A stretch of DNA of 14,545 bases from Lentisphaeria bacterium. GTDB taxonomy: Bacteria > Verrucomicrobiota > Lentisphaeria > Victivallales > UBA1829. A model generated the notes under the pieces. It had not been told where the DNA came from and searched no databases. It worked only from the letters and a program-made list of their open reading frames with translations. The stretch covers positions 1 to 14,545 of the forward strand of contig DXVA01000082.1 in assembly GCA_019408975.1 (NCBI GenBank). The letters are read 5' to 3'. Position 1 is the stretch's first letter. Each line of letters begins with the position of its first letter. Made by a program: the position numbers and the translations under genes. Of the stretch, positions 1 to 7,283 are shown piece after piece.

Positions 1-9
1 TGTATTATA

Positions 10-38
10 CGGAAAAGGAGAGACCATCTTCTTTTCCG
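10..38. repeat. Strong inverted repeat (12-bp stem, 5-nt loop)
   Basis: Bases 10-21 pair with 27-38 around loop GACCA (22-26), with a single G-T wobble; the outer arms read CGGAAAAG and CTTTTCCG. No T-run follows directly on either strand, so it is not a textbook terminator. It could be a rho-independent terminator with a delayed T-tract (Ts at 69-75), an attenuator, or the 3' end of a transcript from the left. The left arm carries an AAGGAG Shine-Dalgarno-like string, but no start codon lies at usable spacing. Confidence 0.5.
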
Positions 39-54
39 GCAGCATGCGCATGTT

Positions 55-75
55 AAAGATACTACATCTTTTTTT
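55..75 (+). terminator. Weak terminator-like hairpin with T-tract
   Basis: AAAGAT (55-60), loop ACTAC (61-65), ATCTTT (66-71), followed by more Ts to 75. The stem is only six A/T-rich pairs, so the hairpin alone is weak, but together with the strong hairpin at 10-38 it could end transcription arriving from the left. The 10-bp palindrome CATGCGCATG lies between them at 43-52. No upstream gene is identifiable in the window, so this is an inference. Confidence 0.3.
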
Positions 76-89
76 CAGATTTTATTTCA

Positions 90-95
90 TATAAA
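90..95 (+). promoter_or_regulatory. Possible -10 element for the oxidoreductase gene
   Basis: TATAAA matches five of six bases of a sigma-70 -10 box and would start RNA near 102, giving a leader of about 34 nt. No good -35 box lies 16-18 bp upstream (the region is a T-run). An alternative pair, TTGAAA (98-103) and TAATTT (120-125), would leave almost no leader. Weak evidence. Confidence 0.22.
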
Positions 96-112
96 CATTG
101 AAAAATAGATTC

Positions 113-134
113 ATTGTGCTAATTTTAGCGCAAT
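113..134. promoter_or_regulatory. 22-bp near-perfect palindrome abutting the start codon (operator candidate)
   Basis: The left arm ATTGTGCTAA (113-122) and right arm TTAGCGCAAT (125-134) are inverted repeats with one mismatch (T117/G130), separated by TT. The element ends one base before the ATG at 136. Symmetry and length fit a dimeric repressor site placed just downstream of the putative -10 at 90-95. As RNA it would fold into a hairpin covering the ribosome-binding region, which otherwise shows no Shine-Dalgarno sequence. I cannot name the regulator family. Confidence 0.5.
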
Positions 135-135
135 C

Positions 136-1410
136 ATGAACATGCACAAAAAAATATCTGTCATCATACTGGGTGCGGGCGGACGGGGAACGATCTACGC
201 GAACCTGATCAGACTCATGCCCGAAAAAGCGGAAGTGGTCGCTGTTGCGGAACCGCGCGACTTCTTCCGCAACCGTATTGCCATGGAGCATAACATTCCG
301 GAGGTAAACAGCTTTACCGACTGGCATGATGTGCTCAAACGCCCGAAATTCGCCGATGCCGTCATCATCACGACGCAGGACCGCATGCATGTGGAACCGG
401 CGGTCGCGTTTGCAAACAAAGGATATAACATCCTGATCGAAAAACCGCTGGCGCCTGACGCGCTTTCCTGCCGCCGGATTGTGGAGGCGGTCAAGAAAAA
501 CAATGTGCTTCTTTCCGCATGTCATGTCATGCGCTATGCGAATTATACCAGTATGCTCCGCGAGCTTATCAGAAACGGTTCGGTCGGGCAGATTGTATCA
601 ATTGAACACCTGGAACCCGTCGGGCACTGGCGTTATGCCCATTCCTATGTCCGCGGCAACTGGAACCGGGAAGAAACTTCCTCCTCGGTTCTGCTGGCGA
701 AGTCGATTCACGATCTTGACTGGATCAATTTCATTGTCGGGCGCCGCTGCCGGAGTATTTCTTCATTCGGTTCACTGATGTTCTTCCGCAGGGAAAACTG
801 CCCGGAGGGTGCGGCGAAGCGCTGCCTCGACTGTCCGCTGGAGCCGTCCTGTCCCTATTCCGCGCCCCGGTTCTATCTGGAACGCTGGAAGGCGGGGCAT
901 ATCGACAATTACATCGAATCCGTAACCAGTCCGCTTACCGAGGAGAATATTCTCAAGGCGATGCGGGAAGGTCCTTACGGGCGCTGTGTATTTGCCTGCG
1001 ACAACGATGTGGCGGATCATCAGGTCGTCAATATGGAGTTTGAAGGCGGCGCCACGGCGGTATTCACGCTTGCGGGCTGTTCCAAATACGGCGACCGGCG
1101 GACAACGATTTTCGGTTCCGCCGGGGAAATTTTCTGCGACGGGAAGAAGATTCTTCTCTATTCCTACCTGCGCGACCGGACAACCGAAATCAATATCGAG
1201 CCGGACAACGGCACCCCTGCAAAATATCACGGCGGAGGCGACAAGAACTGTCTGGAAAGCTTCATCGACGCGCTCCGTGAAAACAATCCCGAGCTGATTG
1301 TCAGCGGCGCCGACATTTCTTTGGAAACTCATCTCATGGTCTTTGCCGCGGAACGTTCCCGCAAAGAAAAACGCACAATCCTCATGGATGAGCTGCGTTC
1401 GGAAAAGTGA
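136..1410 (+). CDS. Gfo/Idh/MocA family NAD(P)-dependent oxidoreductase with Cys4 insert
   Basis: A 424-residue cytoplasmic dehydrogenase of the Gfo/Idh/MocA family, whose members oxidise or reduce sugars, inositols and related polyols with NAD(P); the substrate cannot be read from sequence. The N-terminal Rossmann fold carries GAGGRG (13-18), followed by the family's EKP motif at 102-104, where the Lys helps bind cofactor and substrate. The C-terminal domain contains KSIHDLDW with K189 and H192/D193, in the place of the usual catalytic Lys/His region. An insert holds four cysteines, C222, C230, C233 and C239 (CX7CX2CX5C), a possible metal site found in a subset of the family. ATG 136 is chosen because it is the first in-frame ATG and sits behind the palindrome at 113-134; ATG 142 is an alternative. 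There is no clear Shine-Dalgarno. Its stop overlaps or nearly abuts the following ABC-F gene, so they are probably co-transcribed. Confidence 0.93.
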   Translation: MNMHKKISVIILGAGGRGTIYANLIRLMPEKAEVVAVAEPRDFFRNRIAMEHNIPEVNSFTDWHDVLKRPKFADAVIITTQDRMHVEPAVAFANKGYNILIEKPLAPDALSCRRIVEAVKKNNVLLSACHVMRYANYTSMLRELIRNGSVGQIVSIEHLEPVGHWRYAHSYVRGNWNREETSSSVLLAKSIHDLDWINFIVGRRCRSISSFGSLMFFRRENCPEGAAKRCLDCPLEPSCPYSAPRFYLERWKAGHIDNYIESVTSPLTEENILKAMREGPYGRCVFACDNDVADHQVVNMEFEGGATAVFTLAGCSKYGDRRTTIFGSAGEIFCDGKKILLYSYLRDRTTEINIEPDNGTPAKYHGGGDKNCLESFIDALRENNPELIVSGADISLETHLMVFAAERSRKEKRTILMDELRSEK

Positions 1411-1421
1411 CCGGTGCGCGC

Positions 1422-3314
1422 ATGGCGGACAGGGTTCTCTGGACAGGTGATCATCTCAAGCTCGAGATCGGGCGTCAGATTTTGTTTAACGATGCCTTTT
1501 TTTCCATCAATGACGGCGAACGCGTGGCTTTGGTCGGGCGCAACGGATGCGGCAAATCGACCCTGATGAAGATCATCGCCGGACTTGATACATTGTCCGC
1601 GGGTGAAATCACGATGGCTAAAAATATCCGTATCGCCTATATGCCGCAGGATTTCACGCTGGACCCCGATACAACGGTCCGTTCGGTTGTGACCGAAGGA
1701 GTCCAATATTTCACCGGCATTCTCAAACGCTATCAGGAACTTCCTGCGGCTTCGCCGGAACATGAACAGCTTGAACATCTTCTGACGTATCACGATGCAT
1801 GGGACACGACAAATAAGATCGAAACGATCCTTGCGAAACTCGACTTGAATGACGCGGAGAAAAAATGTTCCCTGCTTTCCGGCGGCGAACGGCGGCGCGT
1901 CATGCTGGCGCGGAGTATTATTGCGGAGCCCGATCTGCTTCTGCTGGATGAACCGACCAACCATCTGGATGTGGAGATGATCGCATGGATTGAAGACTTT
2001 CTCGCCTCCTACAAAGGCGCGTGCCTGTTTGTAACGCATGACCGTTACTTCCTGGACCGTCTGGCGACCCGGATCGTTGAGCTGGACAATGGTAAATTTT
2101 TCTCCTGCGCCGGTTCCTATGCCGATTTTCTGGCGGCGAAAGAGGAGCGTGAATATAATGAAGACGTTCTGGAGCAGAAACGCAAAAACTTTCTCCGGCT
2201 GGAAGTCGAATGGGTGCGCCGTTCCCCGAAAGCCAGGCTCCGCCGCAATCTCGGCAGATTGAAACGTTATGATGAGATTGCCGCACAGAAAGGCCCTGTC
2301 CGCACTGGCAGTATTGACCTGATTATTCCCAGGGCGATGCGCCTCGGAAACAAGGTGGTGGAGGTCAGGGAGATATCCAAAAATCTCGGCGGGAAGGAAC
2401 TGTTCCGGAATTTTTCCTATGAATTCAGCGCCGGGCGGAAAACCGGTATCGTCGGCGGCAACGGATGCGGCAAGACAACGCTGCTGAAGATGATCACCGG
2501 ACAGCTTCAGCCCGATTCCGGCGAAGTGTTTGTCGCGCCGACCGTCGAGTTCAATTATATTGACCAGGGGCGTATTGCCCTGAATCCGGAGAACAGTGTT
2601 CTGGAGGAGATTTCCGAGGGGCACGATTTCATCAATCTGGGCGAGGAAAAAATTTCCATCTGGGGGTATCTGAAACGTTTTCTGTTTGAAGACGACCGGA
2701 TCAATACGAAGATCAAAAATCTTTCCGGCGGCGAGAAAGCGCGCCTGACGCTTGCCAAGATTCTGCGCGGCGGCGGCAATTTCCTGATTCTCGACGAGCC
2801 GACCAACGATCTGGATCTTTCGACGCTGCGCATTCTGGAAGAGGCGCTGATTCATTACGACGGCTGTCTTGTGGTAGTCAGCCATGATCGCTATTTTCTG
2901 AATCGTGTCTGCGACCATATCATCGCGTTTGAACATGACGCGGGTCTTGTGGCGAGCGTGGGCGATTATGATTATTATCTGGCTAAAAAACAGGAGCGTT
3001 CCGCTGCTGCGGAGCGTCCGAAAGAGTCGCCGAAAAAGAGCAATGAGCCTGTGGCGCCGGTTCGAAAAAACCAGCCTAAAAAGCTGTCATTCAAAGAGGC
3101 GCGGGAACTGGAATCTCTGGAAGGCGTGATTGCCGGTGCAGAAAGCCGGATTGCCGAAATTGAAGCCATGTTTGCCGATCCTGACTTTTTCCGGAAACAC
3201 GGCAGAGAATCCGTGTCGCTTCAGGAAGAACTGGATCAGGCGAAAGCGGATCTGGAAAATCACTATCTCCGCTGGGAGGAGCTTGAAACCAAACGCGCTT
3301 CTTTTGAGAAATAA
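1422..3314 (+). CDS. uup: ABC-F family ATPase, Uup type
   Basis: A 630-residue duplicated ATPase without membrane segments. ABC-F proteins act on ribosomes or nucleic acid rather than in transport; Uup-type members bind branched DNA and influence ribosome function. First ABC domain: Walker A GRNGCGKST (39-47), LSGGE (152-156), Walker B with D176/E177 and a switch His in THDRYF. Second: Walker A 345-353, LSGGE 434-438, D458/E459, SHDRYF. Between them lies the ABC-F linker with the basic stretch RRSPKARLRRNLGR. From about residue 550 a Lys-rich tether leads to a C-terminal coiled coil (KKLSFKEARELESLE and onward) of the Uup kind, which is why Uup is preferred over EttA. ATG 1422 is chosen because it gives the usual short lead to the first strand; GTG 1407 would add five residues and overlap the previous stop by 4 bp. 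Neither has a good Shine-Dalgarno. Confidence 0.92.
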   Translation: MADRVLWTGDHLKLEIGRQILFNDAFFSINDGERVALVGRNGCGKSTLMKIIAGLDTLSAGEITMAKNIRIAYMPQDFTLDPDTTVRSVVTEGVQYFTGILKRYQELPAASPEHEQLEHLLTYHDAWDTTNKIETILAKLDLNDAEKKCSLLSGGERRRVMLARSIIAEPDLLLLDEPTNHLDVEMIAWIEDFLASYKGACLFVTHDRYFLDRLATRIVELDNGKFFSCAGSYADFLAAKEEREYNEDVLEQKRKNFLRLEVEWVRRSPKARLRRNLGRLKRYDEIAAQKGPVRTGSIDLIIPRAMRLGNKVVEVREISKNLGGKELFRNFSYEFSAGRKTGIVGGNGCGKTTLLKMITGQLQPDSGEVFVAPTVEFNYIDQGRIALNPENSVLEEISEGHDFINLGEEKISIWGYLKRFLFEDDRINTKIKNLSGGEKARLTLAKILRGGGNFLILDEPTNDLDLSTLRILEEALIHYDGCLVVVSHDRYFLNRVCDHIIAFEHDAGLVASVGDYDYYLAKKQERSAAAERPKESPKKSNEPVAPVRKNQPKKLSFKEARELESLEGVIAGAESRIAEIEAMFADPDFFRKHGRESVSLQEELDQAKADLENHYLRWEELETKRASFEK

Positions 3315-3351
3315 TACGCCGTAAATCCGATGCGCTGTATTGCCCTTCATG

Positions 3352-3372
3352 AAACTGGATTTTCCGTTTTTT
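3352..3372 (+). terminator. Weak terminator candidate between convergent genes
   Basis: GGA (3357-3359) and TCC (3363-3365) pair over a TTT loop, extended by a T-G wobble, one mismatch and AAA/TTT, then a run of Ts (3367-3372). It lies in the 65-bp gap between the ABC-F stop and the convergent membrane-protein stop, where a terminator is expected, but the stem is poor. Confidence 0.22.
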
Positions 3373-3379
3373 CTTATTC

Positions 3380-5650
3380 TCAATGCAGACCGTTCAGGCT
3401 CAGTTTCGGAACATCTCCGTAAACCTTGAAATAAAGAATGCGGGCCTGTTCCGATGCCGGATCAAGCAGAAATGCGGCACGGGCATACCGGGCGGCAAGG
3501 TGTTTATTGCCGTCCATGAGGGCGCGCTCCCCGGCGACGTAGAGTTTCATCGATGCCATGCGATCTTTCGGTTTGATCACCCGGAATACGGAATAAATCG
3601 CCGATACAGGCAGAAAACGCGGCGGCGGATCAATTTTGTAGAACCACGAGAGTTTATTGGAATGATATTTCATGAGATTCACCGGAGAGTCGCCGCGAAT
3701 CGTTTTGGCGGCGGCGATATAGCGTTCCGAGTAAATGTGCATCGGGCCGAGATATCCTTCGTTGAAGATGAAGAAGTCCGCATTCAGGTCGTTGCAGAAT
3801 TTGGCAAGCTGAAGTTCCGTCCCGTGATAAATCAGATTCAGGTAAAGTTGAGTGGGGCGGCGAATGCGTTCGAGTCCGAACTGCGGCTGAAGCGCGATTG
3901 CAGACCCCGCATAGCATTTCAGCATCGGCCCGACCGTGAAATCGGTAATCACGCATTTGCCTTCCACGCGGGATTTACGGAACCATTCGATCAGGAGCGC
4001 GGTCTCCCGCAGATGCACATCGCTTGAATAACGGCGGCGCCCGGCAAGCGAGACAACAGACTCCAGAAGAAAAAGAATCACGAGAAACGTCCAGACGGCG
4101 CCTCGGGCGATCACGTGGAAAGTCCGTTTCGTGAGCTGTTTCGACCAGAAGGCAACTCCGCGCAGGTAATCATCGCAGAGCAGCATCAGCGAAATGATCA
4201 GGAAAATGATCAGAAACTCATGATAGCGCACGATATAGAGAAAACCGACTGTAAAGACTCCTGTAAATGTGAAAAAGAAGAGGGAGCGGGGCATTCCGCG
4301 GCGGACAAAGCGGTAGATGACCGGCGGAAACGGCGCCAGCAGAAGCAGAAGATAGAACAGAGTCAGGGAGAACGGCAGGAAAGCGATCGCCGTATTCAGC
4401 ATTTTCAGCGGAGTCTTGATTCCGGGGATTACGCCCAGAGATGGAAAATAAGTCACGAGAATCCGCCAGTTTGCCGAGTGCATTGCGGGAGTCCACATCA
4501 TCCGGGCGTCATACGTGAGCAGGTCCGGATCGCGCGGTTTGATATTGTTGAATTTAAGCTTTGCCGCCGTCAGGTCTCCGAAATGACTGTAATGGGAGAC
4601 GTAGTGCGGCGTTTTAACGCAGAAGTTCCAGAGCAGGAACAGCAGGCACGGCAGAAGAAGGGTTGCGGGCAGACGGCGCTTGAAACCGGATTTTTTATAT
4701 TTCCCGCCGAGAATGAAAGTAAAAAGAAGCGACGGCAGGAGAATGACGATCAGCGGGGACATGATGAGGTCGTATGCGCGGTTGAAAGGAATCAGGATGG
4801 AACTTAACACCACGGAGGCGGAGATGATGATCCAGCAGTTCCGGCGGCTCGTTGAGATTTTCCCGCTGAGGAGGTAACGGAACAGTTCAAAAATCACGAT
4901 CGCGCTGAGAAACCCGAGGCTGAGGTCCCAGGATGAAAACAAACCGAAAGCCGTCAGTCCCAGCAGGAGATATTTCCATTTCGCCGGACGTGTGTAACAG
5001 GAATAGAGTAAGAGCAGAAGCGCCGTGACCAGAGGCAGGGCGAAGTTGCCGCGGATGATGTCCTGTCCGGTGGACCGCGCGATAGCGGCAATCGCCACGG
5101 CGTGCAGCAGCCCGCCTGCCAATGCCAGAGACCGGCGGCACCGCAGCGTCAGCAGGAGCAGAAAAATAAAGCCGGAGGAGAGGCTGATCCATGCCCGGAG
5201 CTGAAAGCTGACCCACTGCGCCAGATAAACGTTGTCCTGAAACCGTTTTTCCTGCGGCGTCGGCGCAGGATCTTTGAAAATCAGGGATTTTGCCCGGTAT
5301 CCCCATCCGAGAAACCATTCCAGCGCCATGATCATCTGGCTGTAAGGGGGAATATCCTCAAGCCCGTGCAGATTCTTATCCGAAGCCGGCACGCCTTTTC
5401 CCGCTGCGATATCCTGTGTATAACCGAACATCATGGCGCTTTCGATCGTGAACGGCATGAAGTTTTTATGGGTTACGGGGAGAAATTTGCCGAAGAAGCT
5501 TTGCTTGACGGGCTTTGCGTCGCCGATCAGCCCGGCGACAGCCTCCGCCTCACGGTTGTAATTGTGCGTGCGCATTGCAAATGCGGCGAGGCAGCAGACA
5601 AGAAAGAGAATCAGGTTCAGGATACGCGGGTGTGTTTTCAGAAAATTCAT
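3380..5650 (-). CDS. Large multi-pass membrane protein, possible diverged STT3-like GT-C glycosyltransferase
   Basis: A 756-residue inner-membrane protein. One N-terminal membrane helix (about 10-26) is followed by a long polar loop (27-150), roughly ten to twelve helices up to about 535, then a C-terminal soluble domain (540-756) ending in a TPR-like helical pair (about 698-742). The plan resembles GT-C enzymes such as STT3/PglB/AglB oligosaccharyltransferases. The first loop has an acidic site followed by a GxxP turn (E70, D80, GKGVP 84-88, D91); STGQDIIRGNFALP (193-206) sits where STT3 has its second acidic motif; WDLS (241-244) follows in the next helix; ITDFTVG (568-574) could match the WWDYG region. 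These matches are by eye and loose; another GT-C or envelope-polymer enzyme is possible. ATG 5650 is one base after the rpoN stop, with GAGGAAAG upstream, so it is translated from the rpoN transcript. Confidence 0.85.
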   Translation of the reverse strand: MNFLKTHPRILNLILFLVCCLAAFAMRTHNYNREAEAVAGLIGDAKPVKQSFFGKFLPVTHKNFMPFTIESAMMFGYTQDIAAGKGVPASDKNLHGLEDIPPYSQMIMALEWFLGWGYRAKSLIFKDPAPTPQEKRFQDNVYLAQWVSFQLRAWISLSSGFIFLLLLTLRCRRSLALAGGLLHAVAIAAIARSTGQDIIRGNFALPLVTALLLLLYSCYTRPAKWKYLLLGLTAFGLFSSWDLSLGFLSAIVIFELFRYLLSGKISTSRRNCWIIISASVVLSSILIPFNRAYDLIMSPLIVILLPSLLFTFILGGKYKKSGFKRRLPATLLLPCLLFLLWNFCVKTPHYVSHYSHFGDLTAAKLKFNNIKPRDPDLLTYDARMMWTPAMHSANWRILVTYFPSLGVIPGIKTPLKMLNTAIAFLPFSLTLFYLLLLLAPFPPVIYRFVRRGMPRSLFFFTFTGVFTVGFLYIVRYHEFLIIFLIISLMLLCDDYLRGVAFWSKQLTKRTFHVIARGAVWTFLVILFLLESVVSLAGRRRYSSDVHLRETALLIEWFRKSRVEGKCVITDFTVGPMLKCYAGSAIALQPQFGLERIRRPTQLYLNLIYHGTELQLAKFCNDLNADFFIFNEGYLGPMHIYSERYIAAAKTIRGDSPVNLMKYHSNKLSWFYKIDPPPRFLPVSAIYSVFRVIKPKDRMASMKLYVAGERALMDGNKHLAARYARAAFLLDPASEQARILYFKVYGDVPKLSLNGLH

Positions 5651-5651
5651 G

Positions 5652-7157
5652 TCAGTATGCTTTCCTCATTTGAGATGACTGGATGGAAAGTTCATCGCGG
5701 TATTTTGCCACAGTGCGGCGCGCGACATCGAATCCGCGTTCTTTCAGGAGCTTGGAAAGCTTGCTGTCGGAAAGCGGTTTGGCGGGGTCTTCTTTGGAAA
5801 CCAGTTCCTGAATCATATCCTTGATCGCATGAGAGGAGACCTCCTCGCCTTCCTCGGACTGGAATCCGCCGGAGAAAAAGAATTTGAACTCGAACAGTCC
5901 TATGGGCGTCTGCATGTATTTGTTCGCCACGGCGCGACTGATGGTCGTCTCGTGAAGACCGAGCTTGTCCGCCGCCTGCTGCATGGTCATGGGTTTTAGT
6001 GCCTTTGCTCCGTATTTCATGAAATCGTACTGTGCGGAAACAATCAGTTCGGCAATGCGGCGGATTGTGCTTTTGCGCTGGTCGATATTATGAATCAGCA
6101 GTTTGCCGTCCGCAATTTTGCCGCGGATATACGCCTTGTCCTCCGGCGAAACCGCAGGGTCTTCCAGCATTTTCATGTAACGGTCGGAGATGGAAAGCCG
6201 CCCGCTGAACGGGTCGTTCTGGACGATGCGGAAGGAATCGCCATCTTTTTCAACGATTACCTCGGGGACGACATAAAGCGGCGTGGACGGCGTGACGGCA
6301 TTTCCCGGATGGGGGTTCAGGAGGCGAAGCTCCTCAATCAGTTCATTGAGATGATCCAGAGTGATGTTCATTTTTTTTGCGATCAGCGGCAGGCGGTTAT
6401 GCGCCAGATCATCAAGATGATTCCTGATAAGCCGGCTCAAATCCTGATTCTGCGATCCCGCCGCTTTCAGTTGAAGAAGCAGACACTCTTTCAGGTCCCG
6501 TGCCGCAATGCCGGGCGGTTCAAAAGACTGAACCAGCGCAAGCGCCTGTTCCGCCTCGTCCATGGTGCAGTTCACCGACTGGGCGATTTCCGCAGGCGGC
6601 GTTGTGAGATAGCCGGCTTCATCAAGACTGCCGATCATATATTCCGCCGCGTCTGCAACTTTCTGCGGCACATCAGCGAAACGGAGCTGGTCGAGCAGGT
6701 ATTCCTGAAGCGAAGTTTCCGCCACAATGGAATCGAAAATATAGTTGCGCCGTTCCTCTTCCTCGGCGGAGTATTTCGACTGCTGCGGGATATCCGGCGG
6801 ATCGTCGTGAGAAAATGCCTCCCACGCTTCCGGGGTTTCCGCGATTCTGTCGAGATGTTCCTCGAAATCCTCCCGGTTGGAGTCCAGCATACGCGATTCG
6901 TCCGCATCGGGGCGCAGGTCCGGAGTCTGCGGCAGCGCAGGCAGATCCGCGTAAGGATCATCCGTTTCGCCGGAGGAAGGTTCCTCGCGCTTTTCGTCGA
7001 GCTCCAGAACGGGATTGGAACTGAGTTCAAGTTCCACTTTCTCTTCCAGTTCCATGACCGGCGCCATAAGAAATTCAAGGGAGAGAATCTGTTGCGGGGC
7101 GAGAGTCTGTTCCTGTCTCAGCTCCGTATTTTGTGAAAAACTGTTCGCCTGTTCCAT
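5652..7157 (-). CDS. rpoN: RNA polymerase sigma-54 factor
   Basis: A 501-residue sigma factor that directs RNA polymerase to -24/-12 promoters and needs AAA+ activators to open DNA. Region I (residues about 7-52) is the Gln/Leu-rich activator-interacting domain (LRQEQTLAPQQILSLEFL). An acidic low-complexity region II (53-137) follows, then the core-binding domain (142-292). A helix-turn-helix at 391-413 (MQQAADKLGLHETTISRAV) comes next, and near the C terminus the RpoN box ARRTVAKYRD (479-488, DNA 5697-5723), differing from the common version only by Asp for Glu at the end. All domains are present, so it should be active. ATG 7157 is preferred to an upstream TTG at 7181 because Region I begins right after it. 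The usual rpoN neighbours (lptB, hpf, ptsN) are absent: a divergent promoter lies upstream and a membrane glycosyltransferase-like gene one base downstream. No sigma-54 activator is encoded in the window. Confidence 0.96.
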   Translation of the reverse strand: MEQANSFSQNTELRQEQTLAPQQILSLEFLMAPVMELEEKVELELSSNPVLELDEKREEPSSGETDDPYADLPALPQTPDLRPDADESRMLDSNREDFEEHLDRIAETPEAWEAFSHDDPPDIPQQSKYSAEEEERRNYIFDSIVAETSLQEYLLDQLRFADVPQKVADAAEYMIGSLDEAGYLTTPPAEIAQSVNCTMDEAEQALALVQSFEPPGIAARDLKECLLLQLKAAGSQNQDLSRLIRNHLDDLAHNRLPLIAKKMNITLDHLNELIEELRLLNPHPGNAVTPSTPLYVVPEVIVEKDGDSFRIVQNDPFSGRLSISDRYMKMLEDPAVSPEDKAYIRGKIADGKLLIHNIDQRKSTIRRIAELIVSAQYDFMKYGAKALKPMTMQQAADKLGLHETTISRAVANKYMQTPIGLFEFKFFFSGGFQSEEGEEVSSHAIKDMIQELVSKEDPAKPLSDSKLSKLLKERGFDVARRTVAKYRDELSIQSSQMRKAY

Positions 7158-7199
7158 AGCACCAACAATAAAATTTTGCAATAAAAATCAATTTTCTAT

Positions 7200-7227
7200 T
7201 TTACAATACAGCAGAAAGAATTATAAT
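7200..7227 (+). promoter_or_regulatory. Sigma-70-type promoter for the yycJ-kinase operon
   Basis: A -35 box TTTACA (7200-7205) and perfect -10 box TATAAT (7222-7227) are separated by 16 bp. RNA would start near 7234, giving a leader of about 50 nt to GTG 7284. This is the best promoter match in the window. Confidence 0.7.
7220..7225 (-). promoter_or_regulatory. Possible overlapping -10 element for rpoN on the opposite strand
   Basis: The plus-strand -10 lies in the perfect palindrome ATTATAAT (7220-7227), so TATAAT also reads on the minus strand at 7225-7220. RNA would start near 7213 and leave a leader of about 56 nt before the rpoN ATG at 7157. The would-be -35 at 16-18 bp is only a T-run; TTGTTT lies too far (21 bp). 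Bidirectional use is possible but unproven. Confidence 0.28.
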
Positions 7228-7272
7228 AAACCCGCGAAAGATAAAAAAACAAGTAAAATTTTCCGGGAAGTG

Positions 7273-7277
7273 AAAGG
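7273..7277 (+). promoter_or_regulatory. Ribosome binding site deciding the GTG start of yycJ
   Basis: AAAGG lies 6 nt before GTG 7284. No in-frame ATG occurs near this point and the MBL fold begins a few residues later, so the GTG start is well supported. Confidence 0.6.
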
Positions 7278-7283
7278 TTATTC

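Noticed and set aside
1..108. Partial genes at the left edge: plus-strand frames ending at 94 or 108, or a minus-strand start at 53 (MRMLPEKK...)
   Set aside because: Each is too short to judge, none has a ribosome site or known motif, and strong hairpins occupy the same bases.
772..1332. 186-codon open frame on the minus strand
   Set aside because: Antisense to the C-terminal half of the oxidoreductase and without recognisable motifs.
1407..1421. GTG start for the ABC-F gene giving a 4-bp overlap with the previous stop
   Set aside because: Possible, but it adds only MTGAR with no better ribosome site; ATG 1422 matches the usual start of the family. Kept as an alternative.
1329..2936. Long open frame of 535 codons on the minus strand
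   Set aside because: It lies antisense to the ABC-F gene, whose Walker, signature and switch motifs are all intact; the antisense product has low-complexity character and no recognisable domain. It arises from codon bias.
6090..7136. 348-codon open frame on the plus strand
   Set aside because: Antisense to rpoN, whose region I, HTH and RpoN box are clear; Arg/Phe-rich composition typical of a shadow frame.
7158..7181. TTG start of rpoN at 7181
   Set aside because: It would add eight residues in an AT-rich promoter region; ATG 7157 starts directly before region I.
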